Assembly (NCBI GenBank): GCA_023251695.1 | Contig: JAHEYE010000151.1 | Span: forward strand, 1-8,267 | Origin: Sphingobacteriaceae bacterium | GTDB lineage: Bacteria; Bacteroidota; Bacteroidia; B-17B0; Aurantibacillaceae | DNA length: 8,267 bases | Direction of reading: 5' to 3' | In this document: piece after piece, positions 1 to 6,655 of the stretch | Position numbering within the stretch: the first letter of the stretch is position 1 | How the letters are laid out: each line of letters starts with the position of its first letter | Program-made: the position numbers and the translations under genes | The notes under the pieces: model-generated | Databases searched by the model: none | What the model saw: the letters and a program-made list of their open reading frames with translations, nothing else | What the model was told of the DNA's origin: nothing

Positions 1-1614
1 GCGCTGCCCATCCACCATATCAACTAAACCGCAAAGTTTGTAATTGTCCTGAATGAATTTATTAGCCCACTGAAAAACATATTGATCGGTATTGGGCTGA
101 ACAAATAAGGAGATCTGATGATTGAAGAAAATAAAATATTTCGGCTTGGCTTTTTCTACATCCGCCACAAACTCCCGCTGCCATACTTTGTGTTGCGGCA
201 CATTATCAACAATGGCGGCAAAGTAAGCATGACGCGAAGGACATTTCTTTTTGGTATAAAAATAAATTTGCGGTTCAGAACCCATCACAACAATCTGGTC
301 TTCAGGTTTTGCAACACGGTTAATGTAGTTACCAATTTCCATAGCTTCAGGGAATGGATTATTACCGTAAACAGAACGCACAATTTGTTCGTAGTTGGGA
401 TGGAAATAGTAATTTTTTAATTTATCCGTATGGAAGAAAATCAAAACACCAAACAAACCAAGATAAATGTATTTTAAATTCGGTGATTTGAGATTCATGC
501 GCTCACTTAAAATATTCACGATACTGAAGTAAGTTAGGCCGGCTAAAATAGATAGTCCCGGCAAAATCTGTATCCAATAGTGTCCGTAAAAATAATAACC
601 GGGAAAAATGGTTGCACATGAAAAGGCAATGAGAACAAAGGCAAATACTTTTGTTTTCATTTCAACCGCTTTTGCAAATAAACAGGCAACAAGCGCTAAA
701 AAAGAATGGCGCCAGAATAAATGATAATCATTGGTAACTGCCTGATAAGTATAATCAAGATATTGTTTACCCTGTTCCCACTTAATTTTACCAACGTAAT
801 TCTTCGGAATTTCAAAAGTCCAGAAAAGCATATCGTTAAATGCGCCTTTCATGTAAATGACAAAAAAAGTGAAACCCACAACGGCTGTAGCGCCTCCGCC
901 ATAAATGAAAGCTGTTTTAAATACTTGCTTAAAATCTTTTTTTCCTTTTGTGAAAAAGAAATCGGTAAGAATGGCAATACCACCGGTAGCCACAAAAAAG
1001 ATACCGCTGGTTTTTACCATGAATGCCGCACCAAGACTCAGACCCATGAGCAAATAAAACTTCCAGTCGGAATTTATCCGGGCAATGGAATAAAATAAAA
1101 ACCCAAGACTCGAGAAAAAGATAACTGCATGTTCACCTTGTACGGTATAACCGCTTAAAGTTGGTGTCATCGAAACAAAAACAAAGGTTGCAGCCGATAC
1201 TACACCCGCAAATGCAGAAAACAAATTGCGCGAAGTGAAATAGATGAATATCATAGTCAATACATTCACGTACATAAATCCTTTGTGCATGCCCTCTACT
1301 GTATCGCCGAAAAAATTAACGATGAAGGCAAAAAAGTAAAACATGCCCGGGAATTTCTGTTCGTAAAAATCTTTGTAAGGAATTTTTCCTTCGAGTAATA
1401 ATTTCCCATAATAGGAGTAGGCGCCCTCATCCCGTTCGAACGGAATGCCAAAAAATTTAGAACGGATACTAATCGTGATGAAAACCAGGATAAGTAAGAT
1501 ACCCAATCCGATTTTATCTTCGGCTGATAAATTTTTAAATTTCGTAACAAAATCAAATTTACCCACGGGTTGATTTGATTTTTCAATCTTTTCTTTTGAA
1601 ACAGTCTTGCTCAT
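1..1614 (-). CDS. GT-C membrane glycosyltransferase, family 39/ArnT-like (3' end outside window)
   Basis: I translated this frame by hand. It stays open for 538 codons from an ATG at 1614-1612 to the window edge without a stop, so the C-terminus is missing. The protein is hydrophobic, with a short lysine-rich cytoplasmic N-terminus and a first membrane segment at about residues 36-50. An outer-loop acidic motif, ERDEGAYSYYG (60-70), sits where GT-C enzymes carry their catalytic Asp. Further membrane segments lie at about 92-102, 115-127, 133-150, 164-178, 187-220, 234-254, 303-315, 322-338, 347-366 and 381-394. A soluble C-terminal part follows, with VVMGSEPQIYFYTKKK (442-457). Family knowledge: such enzymes use polyprenyl-phosphate sugars as donors at the periplasmic face. 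The start overlaps the stop of the preceding epimerase gene by one base (TAATG), which suggests translational coupling. The acceptor and the sugar cannot be read from sequence. Confidence 0.88.
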   Translation of the reverse strand, partial: MSKTVSKEKIEKSNQPVGKFDFVTKFKNLSAEDKIGLGILLILVFITISIRSKFFGIPFERDEGAYSYYGKLLLEGKIPYKDFYEQKFPGMFYFFAFIVNFFGDTVEGMHKGFMYVNVLTMIFIYFTSRNLFSAFAGVVSAATFVFVSMTPTLSGYTVQGEHAVIFFSSLGFLFYSIARINSDWKFYLLMGLSLGAAFMVKTSGIFFVATGGIAILTDFFFTKGKKDFKQVFKTAFIYGGGATAVVGFTFFVIYMKGAFNDMLFWTFEIPKNYVGKIKWEQGKQYLDYTYQAVTNDYHLFWRHSFLALVACLFAKAVEMKTKVFAFVLIAFSCATIFPGYYFYGHYWIQILPGLSILAGLTYFSIVNILSERMNLKSPNLKYIYLGLFGVLIFFHTDKLKNYYFHPNYEQIVRSVYGNNPFPEAMEIGNYINRVAKPEDQIVVMGSEPQIYFYTKKKCPSRHAYFAAIVDNVPQHKVWQREFVADVEKAKPKYFIFFNHQISLFVQPNTDQYVFQWANKFIQDNYKLCGLVDMVDGQR

Positions 1615-2540
1615 TAATTCTGTTTTTGTGAATTAGCTTTTATGTATGAATAAGTTTCGGTAATACCTTTTGCAATGGGCGTGAATTTGAAGTAAGGAAT
1701 CGCTTTTTTAATTTTAGAATTATCAAGATCAATAGCGGAATTGTCACTTAAACGGCTTTCGGTCTTTACCACTTCAAATTTTTCAGTCACCGTGTTTTTA
1801 ATGATATCCACAATCTGATTAATAGTTAGACTATCGTCAGAAGAAATATTAAAAGTAGAGGAAACTGAAATATCTGAGGTAACCGACTGACTTAACAAAC
1901 CTGCTACATCCTTTACATAAATATAATTCCGCAGTGTTTCACCATTACCGTAAACAGTTATTTTTCCTTCCGTAATTATTTTTTCAAGTAAAGTATTAAT
2001 CAATCCTAATCCCTTGGAAGTGTTTTGTCCTTCGCCGTAAACATTCGAAACCCTGTACACATCGAAATTGATATTGTAACGCGTTTTGAAATACAATAAA
2101 AAATTCTCTATACTTAATTTAATAATCCCATAAGGTGAGAAGGGATTTTTGTCGGAGGTTTCGCTTACTTTTTGTTTGGTGGTGCCATAAATAGTTCCTG
2201 CGCTGGATAGAAAAGCGATCTTCTTGACTTTAAGTTTAGCAACTGTATCCGCGAAATTTATAAATGGAATTAGATTTTTTTCAATATCCATTAATGGATT
2301 TTCCCAGCTCGTTACCGGTATGGTTGCCGATGCGAGAAAATAAACGATATCAATATCAGCAAAATCAGAAGCGATTTGCTTAACATTAGTCAGGTCATTC
2401 TTTTTGTAAACAATGTTTTTGTCGAATGTCGTATTATCTGAAATATCGAAGGCAAAAACTTTAACACCGGGAAGTGCAGCCAGACGCATAACGAGGTGCC
2501 GCCCGATAAATCCATTGGCGCCTATTACAGCTACGTTCAT
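1614..2540 (-). CDS. NAD-dependent epimerase/dehydratase (extended SDR, GalE/WcaG-like)
   Basis: A 308-residue extended short-chain dehydrogenase/reductase that probably acts on a nucleotide sugar in the cytoplasm. The N-terminal Rossmann glycine motif is GANGFIG (7-13). An Asp at the end of the second strand (FDIS, D32) favours NAD over NADP. The catalytic set is visible as S112/S113 in LSSAGTIYG and Y137xxxK141 in SPYGIIK. Substrate-domain motifs are RVSNVYGEGQ (163-172) and RNYIYVKDV (204-212), both typical of UDP-hexose 4-epimerases and related enzymes. The length is normal for the family. It overlaps the upstream GtrB-like gene by 4 bp (ATGA) and the downstream GT-C gene by 1 bp, so it is produced together with two lipid-linked-sugar enzymes and may supply their sugar donor. 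A 4-epimerase is the simplest guess. A 4,6-dehydratase or 4-keto reductase cannot be excluded from sequence. Confidence 0.88.
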   Translation of the reverse strand: MNVAVIGANGFIGRHLVMRLAALPGVKVFAFDISDNTTFDKNIVYKKNDLTNVKQIASDFADIDIVYFLASATIPVTSWENPLMDIEKNLIPFINFADTVAKLKVKKIAFLSSAGTIYGTTKQKVSETSDKNPFSPYGIIKLSIENFLLYFKTRYNINFDVYRVSNVYGEGQNTSKGLGLINTLLEKIITEGKITVYGNGETLRNYIYVKDVAGLLSQSVTSDISVSSTFNISSDDSLTINQIVDIIKNTVTEKFEVVKTESRLSDNSAIDLDNSKIKKAIPYFKFTPIAKGITETYSYIKANSQKQN

Positions 2541-3463
2541 AAATTAATGGTCCTTTCAATCACAGTGTAAGGTCTGTTCCGCACCTCGTCGTAAATACGA
2601 ACGATGTACTCGCCGATTATGCCCAGACAAATTAAAATGAGTGAACTGAAAAAAGAAATGATGATGGTAAGGGTTGCAAAACCTTTTACATCGATATCAC
2701 CATTTAAGCGGTGATAAACTACATTTAGCGAATAAACGCAAGCGAAAATAAAACCAACTGTACCTAACATTGTTATTAAACGGATAGGGGCGGTTGAAAA
2801 TGAGAAAATGCCGTCTAATGCAATCTTCATTAATTTTTTTAATGTGTAACCCGATTGTCCGTCCAACCGCGCGTGGCGTTCGTATTCAACCCCGATTTGT
2901 TTGAAACCAACCCATGCACGTATGCCACGTAAAAATGGATTTTGTTCCTGTAACTTAAGCATGTTTTGCACTACCTGCTTTTTCATTACGCAAAAATCAC
3001 CGCTGTCGATAGGAATGTAAATATCACTCATCGCTTTAAGGATGCGGTAAAAACTCACGTAGAAAAAACGTTTTACAAAAGATTCCTTACGTTTTTTACG
3101 CACGCCGTAAGCCACTTCATAGCCCTCATCTAAATATTTAAAAAATTCGGGAAGCAATGAAGGCGGATCTTGTAGATCATCATCAATAATGGCAATGTAA
3201 TCGCCCGTACAATGACTCAAAGCTGTTTTCACTGCTATCTGGTGACCGAAATTTTTAGAAAGCTTAATGCCTTTTATATAATTGTAGGTTTTTGAAAATT
3301 CTTCTATTCTCTCGAAACTTTTATCCTTACTGCCATCATCTACCAAAACTAATTCCAGATCCCAAGCGGATAATTTACGTTGTGCGTCAATAGCCTCCAG
3401 TAATTTGTTCATGAAAGCTGCTGAATTGTAAATGGGAACCAGTATGGATATCTTATTGCTCAT
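2537..3463 (-). CDS. GtrB/DPM1-like GT2 polyprenyl-phosphate glycosyltransferase
   Basis: A 308-residue membrane-anchored family 2 glycosyltransferase. The GT-A domain shows VDDGS (41-45) for nucleotide binding, DDDLQDPP (94-101) as the metal/donor site, SGDFCVM (154-160) and FLRGIRAW (177-184). The QSGYTLKKL segment (203-211) is the amphipathic stretch before the membrane part. Two C-terminal transmembrane segments lie at about 227-250 and 264-286, followed by the conserved tail GEYIVRIYDEVRNRPYTVIE (284-303). This layout is that of GtrB, ArnC and dolichyl-phosphate mannose synthase, which move a sugar from a nucleotide to undecaprenyl or dolichyl phosphate at the inner leaflet. The downstream GT-C gene is the expected user of that product. 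The ATG lies 4 bp after the stop of the preceding GT2 gene, without a clear Shine-Dalgarno, and the 3' end overlaps the epimerase start by 4 bp. The sugar is unknown. Confidence 0.9.
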   Translation of the reverse strand: MSNKISILVPIYNSAAFMNKLLEAIDAQRKLSAWDLELVLVDDGSKDKSFERIEEFSKTYNYIKGIKLSKNFGHQIAVKTALSHCTGDYIAIIDDDLQDPPSLLPEFFKYLDEGYEVAYGVRKKRKESFVKRFFYVSFYRILKAMSDIYIPIDSGDFCVMKKQVVQNMLKLQEQNPFLRGIRAWVGFKQIGVEYERHARLDGQSGYTLKKLMKIALDGIFSFSTAPIRLITMLGTVGFIFACVYSLNVVYHRLNGDIDVKGFATLTIIISFFSSLILICLGIIGEYIVRIYDEVRNRPYTVIERTINL

Positions 3464-3467
3464 TAAA

Positions 3468-4292
3468 TTATTTCAAAACGTATTTGTATAAAATTTTCTT
3501 GGCTTCGGTTAAAGCAAAAGCCTTAAACAAGCCTATTTTACTACTTAGCCAAGATAGCTGATATTCTTTATTTAAATAAATTTTATTGATAAATTTTGCA
3601 ACATCCTCGCGTTGTTTTTTAACCACATTAACACTAGCCGAGCTTTTTGAAACCCTGAATGCACTCACCACATCAGGCAGCGCATGGTAATTTCCGTGAA
3701 GTAATATTTTATACCACAAATCCAGATCGAGCACATAAAAAATATCCGAATTAAAGTTTCCTGTTTTGGTAAGGATACTCTTTCTGAACATCACCGCTGC
3801 GCCTTCGCCAATAATATTTCCGCCGGAGCGGGCATTTTTATTAATGGCTGCAAATCCACTCACTTCGCATTCTGATTTCGAAAACCCACGGTTGAACAAA
3901 ATTTTCCCTGTTTCGTCAATAATATTTCTTCTGCCGCCAACCATCGCAATACTTGCATTCGTATCGGCTTCCATTATTTTCATTTGTTTTTCGAGGCAGC
4001 CGGGATAAATAAAATCATCGGCAGGCAATATTTTTATGTATTTTCCGGTGGCATATTCCATCGCCTTATTCCAATTCGGAATCATACCAATATTGGTATC
4101 GTTAACAAATAATTTTATGCGGGAGTCGCTATACGATTTTACTAAAGAAATGGTGTTATCGGTCGATTGATTATCTACCACAACAATTTCAAAATCCGTA
4201 AAACTTTGACTGAGTACAGAATCGATGGCTTCCTTAATAAATTCTGCTCCGTTATAAACCGGAATGCAAACGCTTAATTTAGGGCCACTCAT
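3468..4292 (-). CDS. Family 2 glycosyltransferase (soluble GT-A type)
   Basis: A 274-residue GT2 enzyme that probably adds one sugar to a growing lipid-linked oligosaccharide at the cytoplasmic face. It opens with the usual strand and loop SVCIPVYNGAEFI (7-19). DNQSTDNT (40-47) is the nucleotide-binding loop, NIGM (67-70) follows, and PADD (90-93) takes the place of the DXD metal site. GEGAAVMFRK (162-171) and LDLDLWYK (188-195) are acceptor-side motifs typical of the family, the latter probably supplying the catalytic acid. No membrane segment is evident. A basic C-terminus (about 263-274) could touch the membrane. It is the first gene of the minus-strand operon and starts 64 bp downstream of a candidate -7 element. 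Donor and acceptor cannot be assigned. Confidence 0.9.
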   Translation of the reverse strand: MSGPKLSVCIPVYNGAEFIKEAIDSVLSQSFTDFEIVVVDNQSTDNTISLVKSYSDSRIKLFVNDTNIGMIPNWNKAMEYATGKYIKILPADDFIYPGCLEKQMKIMEADTNASIAMVGGRRNIIDETGKILFNRGFSKSECEVSGFAAINKNARSGGNIIGEGAAVMFRKSILTKTGNFNSDIFYVLDLDLWYKILLHGNYHALPDVVSAFRVSKSSASVNVVKKQREDVAKFINKIYLNKEYQLSWLSSKIGLFKAFALTEAKKILYKYVLK

Positions 4293-4333
4293 TTCGTTTA
4301 AATGGTTAATTCACTGATTATTAGACTGGTATA

Positions 4334-4347
4334 TACTGTTTTCAGTA
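4334..4347. repeat. Short inverted repeat, 5-bp arms with TTTT loop
   Basis: TACTG TTTT CAGTA forms a perfect small hairpin or operator-like dyad. It lies where the -33 region of the plus-strand promoter should be and at the beginning of the predicted minus-strand leader. The arms are short and there is no direct evidence of function. Confidence 0.3.
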
Positions 4348-4355
4348 ATCTAACA

Positions 4356-4363
4356 CAAATATA
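4356..4363 (-). promoter_or_regulatory. Candidate Bacteroidota -7 element for the minus-strand operon
   Basis: On the minus strand these bases read TATATTTG, an exact match to the Bacteroidota primary sigma factor -7 consensus TAnnTTTG. The element lies 64 bp upstream of the first minus-strand start codon (4292), in the only divergent gap of the window. I do not see a good TTG at the expected -33 distance, so this is a positional and consensus call only. Confidence 0.45.
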
Positions 4364-4371
4364 TATATTTG
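4364..4371 (+). promoter_or_regulatory. Candidate Bacteroidota -7 element for the CDP-sugar operon
   Basis: TATATTTG matches the Bacteroidota -7 consensus TAnnTTTG exactly. It lies 53 bp upstream of the preferred start codon of the RmlC-like gene (4425). A TTC at 4341-4343, 20 bp upstream, could act as a weak -33 element in place of TTG. Transcription would start near 4376-4380, giving a leader of roughly 45-50 nt. Confidence 0.5.
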
Positions 4372-4424
4372 AAATAGATAAAACTACTAATCAAATGGCT
4401 TAATTTTTGATTGGTAAAAGGCCT

Positions 4425-4973
4425 ATGATTTCTGAAATTAAAGAATCCAAAATAAAAGGTTGCAAGCAAATTGTATTAAATCAATTTACCGATAAACGCG
4501 GCACCTTCATTAAAACTTTTCATGAAGAAATTTTTGAAGGCGCAGGCATAAAAATGCATCTGGCCGAAGAGTATTTTACATCATCGGTAAAAAATGTTTT
4601 CAGAGGAATGCATTTTCAAACCCCGCCTGCTGATCACGAAAAAATTGTGTATTGTAATATCGGAATCATTACCGATTTTATTGTGGATTTGAGAATAGGT
4701 TCACCAACGTACGGAGAATATGATGCATTTGAACTTGATGGTGAAAAACCAAGTCTGGTTTACATTCCGAAAGGATTGGCGCACGGTTTTTTTGTGCATT
4801 CGCCATTGGCTGTGATGCAATACAAGGTGTCAACAGTTTATGATTTGAAATGCGATACAGGTTTATTGTATTCTTCATTTGATTTCGCAAAAGATATTAG
4901 AAACGCGATTGTTTCCGATAGGGATTTAGGTTTTCCTTCTTTCGATAATTTTAAAAGTCCTTTTAAATTTTAA
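4425..4973 (+). CDS. RmlC-like cupin sugar epimerase (dTDP-4-dehydrorhamnose 3,5-epimerase family)
   Basis: A 182-residue cupin of the RmlC family, which epimerises C3 and/or C5 of 4-keto-6-deoxy nucleotide sugars. I chose the ATG at 4425. A TTG at 4407 would add six residues, but family members normally begin just before the KxxKIKG-like strand, and AAAGG precedes this ATG closely. Visible family motifs are DKRGTF (23-28), RGMHFQ with H63 as the catalytic base (60-65), HEKIV with K73 (71-75), VDLRIGSPTYG (87-97), IPKGLAHGF with H120 (114-122), and Y133/Y139. By comparison with RmlC from memory, the dyad Asp in the 'RW(N/D)D' segment appears to be Ser (YSS, 149-151). Being first in an operon with rfbF-rfbG-rfbH, it probably acts on a CDP-4-keto sugar, as AscE does, rather than on a dTDP sugar. 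The next gene begins 2 bp after its stop. Confidence 0.87.
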   Translation: MISEIKESKIKGCKQIVLNQFTDKRGTFIKTFHEEIFEGAGIKMHLAEEYFTSSVKNVFRGMHFQTPPADHEKIVYCNIGIITDFIVDLRIGSPTYGEYDAFELDGEKPSLVYIPKGLAHGFFVHSPLAVMQYKVSTVYDLKCDTGLLYSSFDFAKDIRNAIVSDRDLGFPSFDNFKSPFKF

Positions 4974-4975
4974 GT

Positions 4976-5827
4976 ATGAGGATTTTAGTTACAGGCGCAA
5001 CAGGCGGTTTGGGCCGATTGATAATTAATAAATTATTAAATCAGGGTGTAGAAGTAATCGCAACTTCGCATGATCCGCATGAGGTACCGAATTGTGATTT
5101 TTTCAACAAAGTAAAATATTTTCCTTTCGATATAAATAAGCAAGATGGTGCTGATTTATGTTCTTACTTCGGTAAACCCGATGCCTTAATTCACTTAGCC
5201 TGGGAAAAACTGGATGAATATAAAAACGAAGCACACATTACCACAATTTTAGAAAACCATAAGAAATTTATTACGAATTTAATTGAGGGCGGATTAAAAG
5301 ATATTACAGCCGTTGGAACTTGTTACGAATACGGTTTGCAAGAAGGTATTTTGAGGGAAAATATGGCCTCACAACCAATTTTACCTTATCCGCAAGGCAA
5401 AAATTTATTACGCGAGTTTATTGAGGCTAAACAAAAATCTTCTGATTTTTCTTTCAAATGGATCCGTGTTTTCTACGTTTTTGGGGAAGTACGCGGGAGA
5501 AAAAATTTGTTCACCCTTTTAGTAAATGCAGTTAATAATAAAGAGGAATCTTTTAATATGTCGGGCGGTGAACAGGTGCGTGATTTTTTGAGTCCGGATG
5601 AAATTGCGCAGCGGATCGTAAAAATTGCTTTGCAAAATAAAATTCAGGGTATCATCAATTGCTGCAGCGGAAAACCGGTGAAATTAAAGGATTTTGTGAA
5701 TGATTTTTTGATTAAAAATAACTTTAAAATTAAGCTCAATTTAGGTGTTTATCCTTATCCTGATTATGAGCCCATGGAAACATGGGGTGATAGTGAGAAA
5801 CTTAAAAGGATTCTCGGAGAGAAATAG
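4976..5827 (+). CDS. SDR nucleotide-sugar reductase/epimerase (RfbJ/AscF-like candidate)
   Basis: A 283-residue extended short-chain dehydrogenase/reductase. The Rossmann motif is GATGGLG (7-13). The end of the second strand reads ATSHDP (29-34), without the NAD-selecting Asp, so NADPH is more likely and a reductase is favoured. The active site appears as GTCYEYG (114-120), with T115 in the Ser/Thr position, and Y138xxxK142 in LPYPQGKNLL. R164 and EQVRDFLS (199-206) are substrate-domain motifs. The C-terminus carries YPYPDYEPMETWGD (259-272). The length fits CDP-abequose/paratose synthase and ascarylose reductase types. It sits between an RmlC-like epimerase (2-bp gap) and rfbF, so it most likely performs the final C4-keto reduction to a CDP-3,6-dideoxyhexose. 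The product's stereochemistry cannot be read from sequence. An unrelated deoxysugar role is possible. Confidence 0.85.
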   Translation: MRILVTGATGGLGRLIINKLLNQGVEVIATSHDPHEVPNCDFFNKVKYFPFDINKQDGADLCSYFGKPDALIHLAWEKLDEYKNEAHITTILENHKKFITNLIEGGLKDITAVGTCYEYGLQEGILRENMASQPILPYPQGKNLLREFIEAKQKSSDFSFKWIRVFYVFGEVRGRKNLFTLLVNAVNNKEESFNMSGGEQVRDFLSPDEIAQRIVKIALQNKIQGIINCCSGKPVKLKDFVNDFLIKNNFKIKLNLGVYPYPDYEPMETWGDSEKLKRILGEK

Positions 5828-5877
5828 CCCTTTATATGTTAAAAATAATTCCTAAATTCAAGCTTTGAAATAGTATT

Positions 5878-6654
5878 ATGAAAGTTGTAATTCTTGCAGG
5901 TGGTTTGGGTACCCGTTTATCGGAAGAAACTGATATCCGTCCGAAACCTATGGTTGAAATAGGCGGTAAGCCCATTCTTTGGCACATCATGAAAATTTAT
6001 TCCCATTACGGTTTTAACGAATTTATCGTTTGCCTGGGTTATAAAGGACAAGTGATTAAAGAATATTTTGCCAACTTTTTCCTTCATCATTCCGACGTGA
6101 CCGTTGATGTAAGTAATGGAAAATTAACCATGCATAAAACCGGAAAAGAAAATTGGAAAATTACTTTGGTAGATACCGGAAAAGATTCGATGACAGGAGG
6201 AAGGGTTCGTCGCATTAAGGAATATGTAAATAATAAACCTTTCATGCTTACGTATGGAGACGGTGTGAGCAATATCAATATTAAAAAATTAGTTGATTTT
6301 CATAAGCAACATAAAAAATTAGTTACGGTTACCGCAGTTCAGCCTGACAGCAGATTTGGTGTTTTAGATATCAGTGAAACCAATCAGGTAAAATCATTCA
6401 TGGAAAAACCCAAAGGCGAAGCGGGATGGATCAACGGCGGATTTTTTGTGTGTGAGCCTGGCATTTTTAAATATTTAAAAGATGATTCTACCATTTGGGA
6501 ACGCGACCCACTGGAAAAAATTGCAAAAGCAGGACAATTAGTAGCATTCCGTCACCGCGGTTTTTGGAAACCGATGGATACTTTAAAAGACAAACAAGAT
6601 TTGAATAAAGTGTGGGACAACGGAACAGCAGAGTGGAAACTTTGGAAAAAGTAA
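5878..6654 (+). CDS. rfbF: Glucose-1-phosphate cytidylyltransferase
   Basis: Makes CDP-glucose and pyrophosphate from glucose-1-phosphate and CTP, the entry step to CDP-linked deoxyhexoses. At 258 residues it has the standard family length. The nucleotidyltransferase signature LAGGLGTRLSEET (6-18) is followed by RPKPMVEIGGKPILWHIM (21-38) with the catalytic-type Lys K23. YGDGV (126-130) holds the metal-binding D128. INGGFFV (185-191), IWERDPLE (206-213) and FWKPMDT (229-235) are diagnostic of cytidylyltransferases of the RfbF/DdhA/AscA type rather than the thymidylyl RmlA type. A 50-bp gap separates it from the preceding SDR gene, the largest gap inside this operon. rfbG starts one base after its stop. 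A weak AAGCTTTG at 5860-5867 is the only promoter-like hint in that gap. Confidence 0.96.
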   Translation: MKVVILAGGLGTRLSEETDIRPKPMVEIGGKPILWHIMKIYSHYGFNEFIVCLGYKGQVIKEYFANFFLHHSDVTVDVSNGKLTMHKTGKENWKITLVDTGKDSMTGGRVRRIKEYVNNKPFMLTYGDGVSNINIKKLVDFHKQHKKLVTVTAVQPDSRFGVLDISETNQVKSFMEKPKGEAGWINGGFFVCEPGIFKYLKDDSTIWERDPLEKIAKAGQLVAFRHRGFWKPMDTLKDKQDLNKVWDNGTAEWKLWKK

Positions 6655-6655
6655 A

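Larger units (their letters stand above)
4356..4371. repeat. Perfect 16-bp palindrome in the divergent promoter region
   Basis: CAAATATATATATTTG is identical to its own reverse complement. Its two halves supply a TAnnTTTG promoter element on each strand. It may be only a by-product of two back-to-back -7 elements, or it may be a regulator site. The AT repeat in the middle makes chance symmetry easier. Confidence 0.6.

Noticed and set aside
118..420. Plus-strand ORF of 100 codons
   Set aside because: It lies antisense inside the membrane glycosyltransferase frame (1-1614, minus), which reads as a coherent GT-C protein throughout. The plus-strand product has no recognisable motif.
721..1098. 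Plus-strand ORF of 125 codons
   Set aside because: Antisense to the GT-C gene. Low-complexity composition and no family resemblance.
1296..1586. Minus-strand ORF of 96 codons
   Set aside because: Same strand as the GT-C gene but in another frame and entirely inside it. The GT-C frame contains the conserved ERDEG motif in this stretch.
1614..2540. CDP-tyvelose epimerase or paratose synthase role for the minus-strand SDR
   Set aside because: Its NAD-type Asp and GalE-like motifs, and its overlap with the GtrB-like and GT-C genes rather than the CDP-sugar operon, do not support that assignment.
3766..4008. Plus-strand ORF of 80 codons
   Set aside because: Antisense shadow of the GT2 gene at 3468-4292.
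4387..4414. Leader hairpin as a riboswitch or attenuator
   Set aside because: The stem is short and AT-rich, contains a G-T pair, is not followed by a T-run, and has no recognisable aptamer. It is mentioned only as an inverted repeat.
4678..4890. Minus-strand ORF of 70 codons
   Set aside because: Antisense shadow of the RmlC-like gene.
5860..5867. Possible internal -7 element AAGCTTTG in the gap before rfbF
   Set aside because: The first consensus base is wrong and no TTG lies at the -33 distance, so it is too weak to list as a promoter.
6087..6278. Minus-strand ORF of 63 codons
   Set aside because: Antisense shadow of rfbF.
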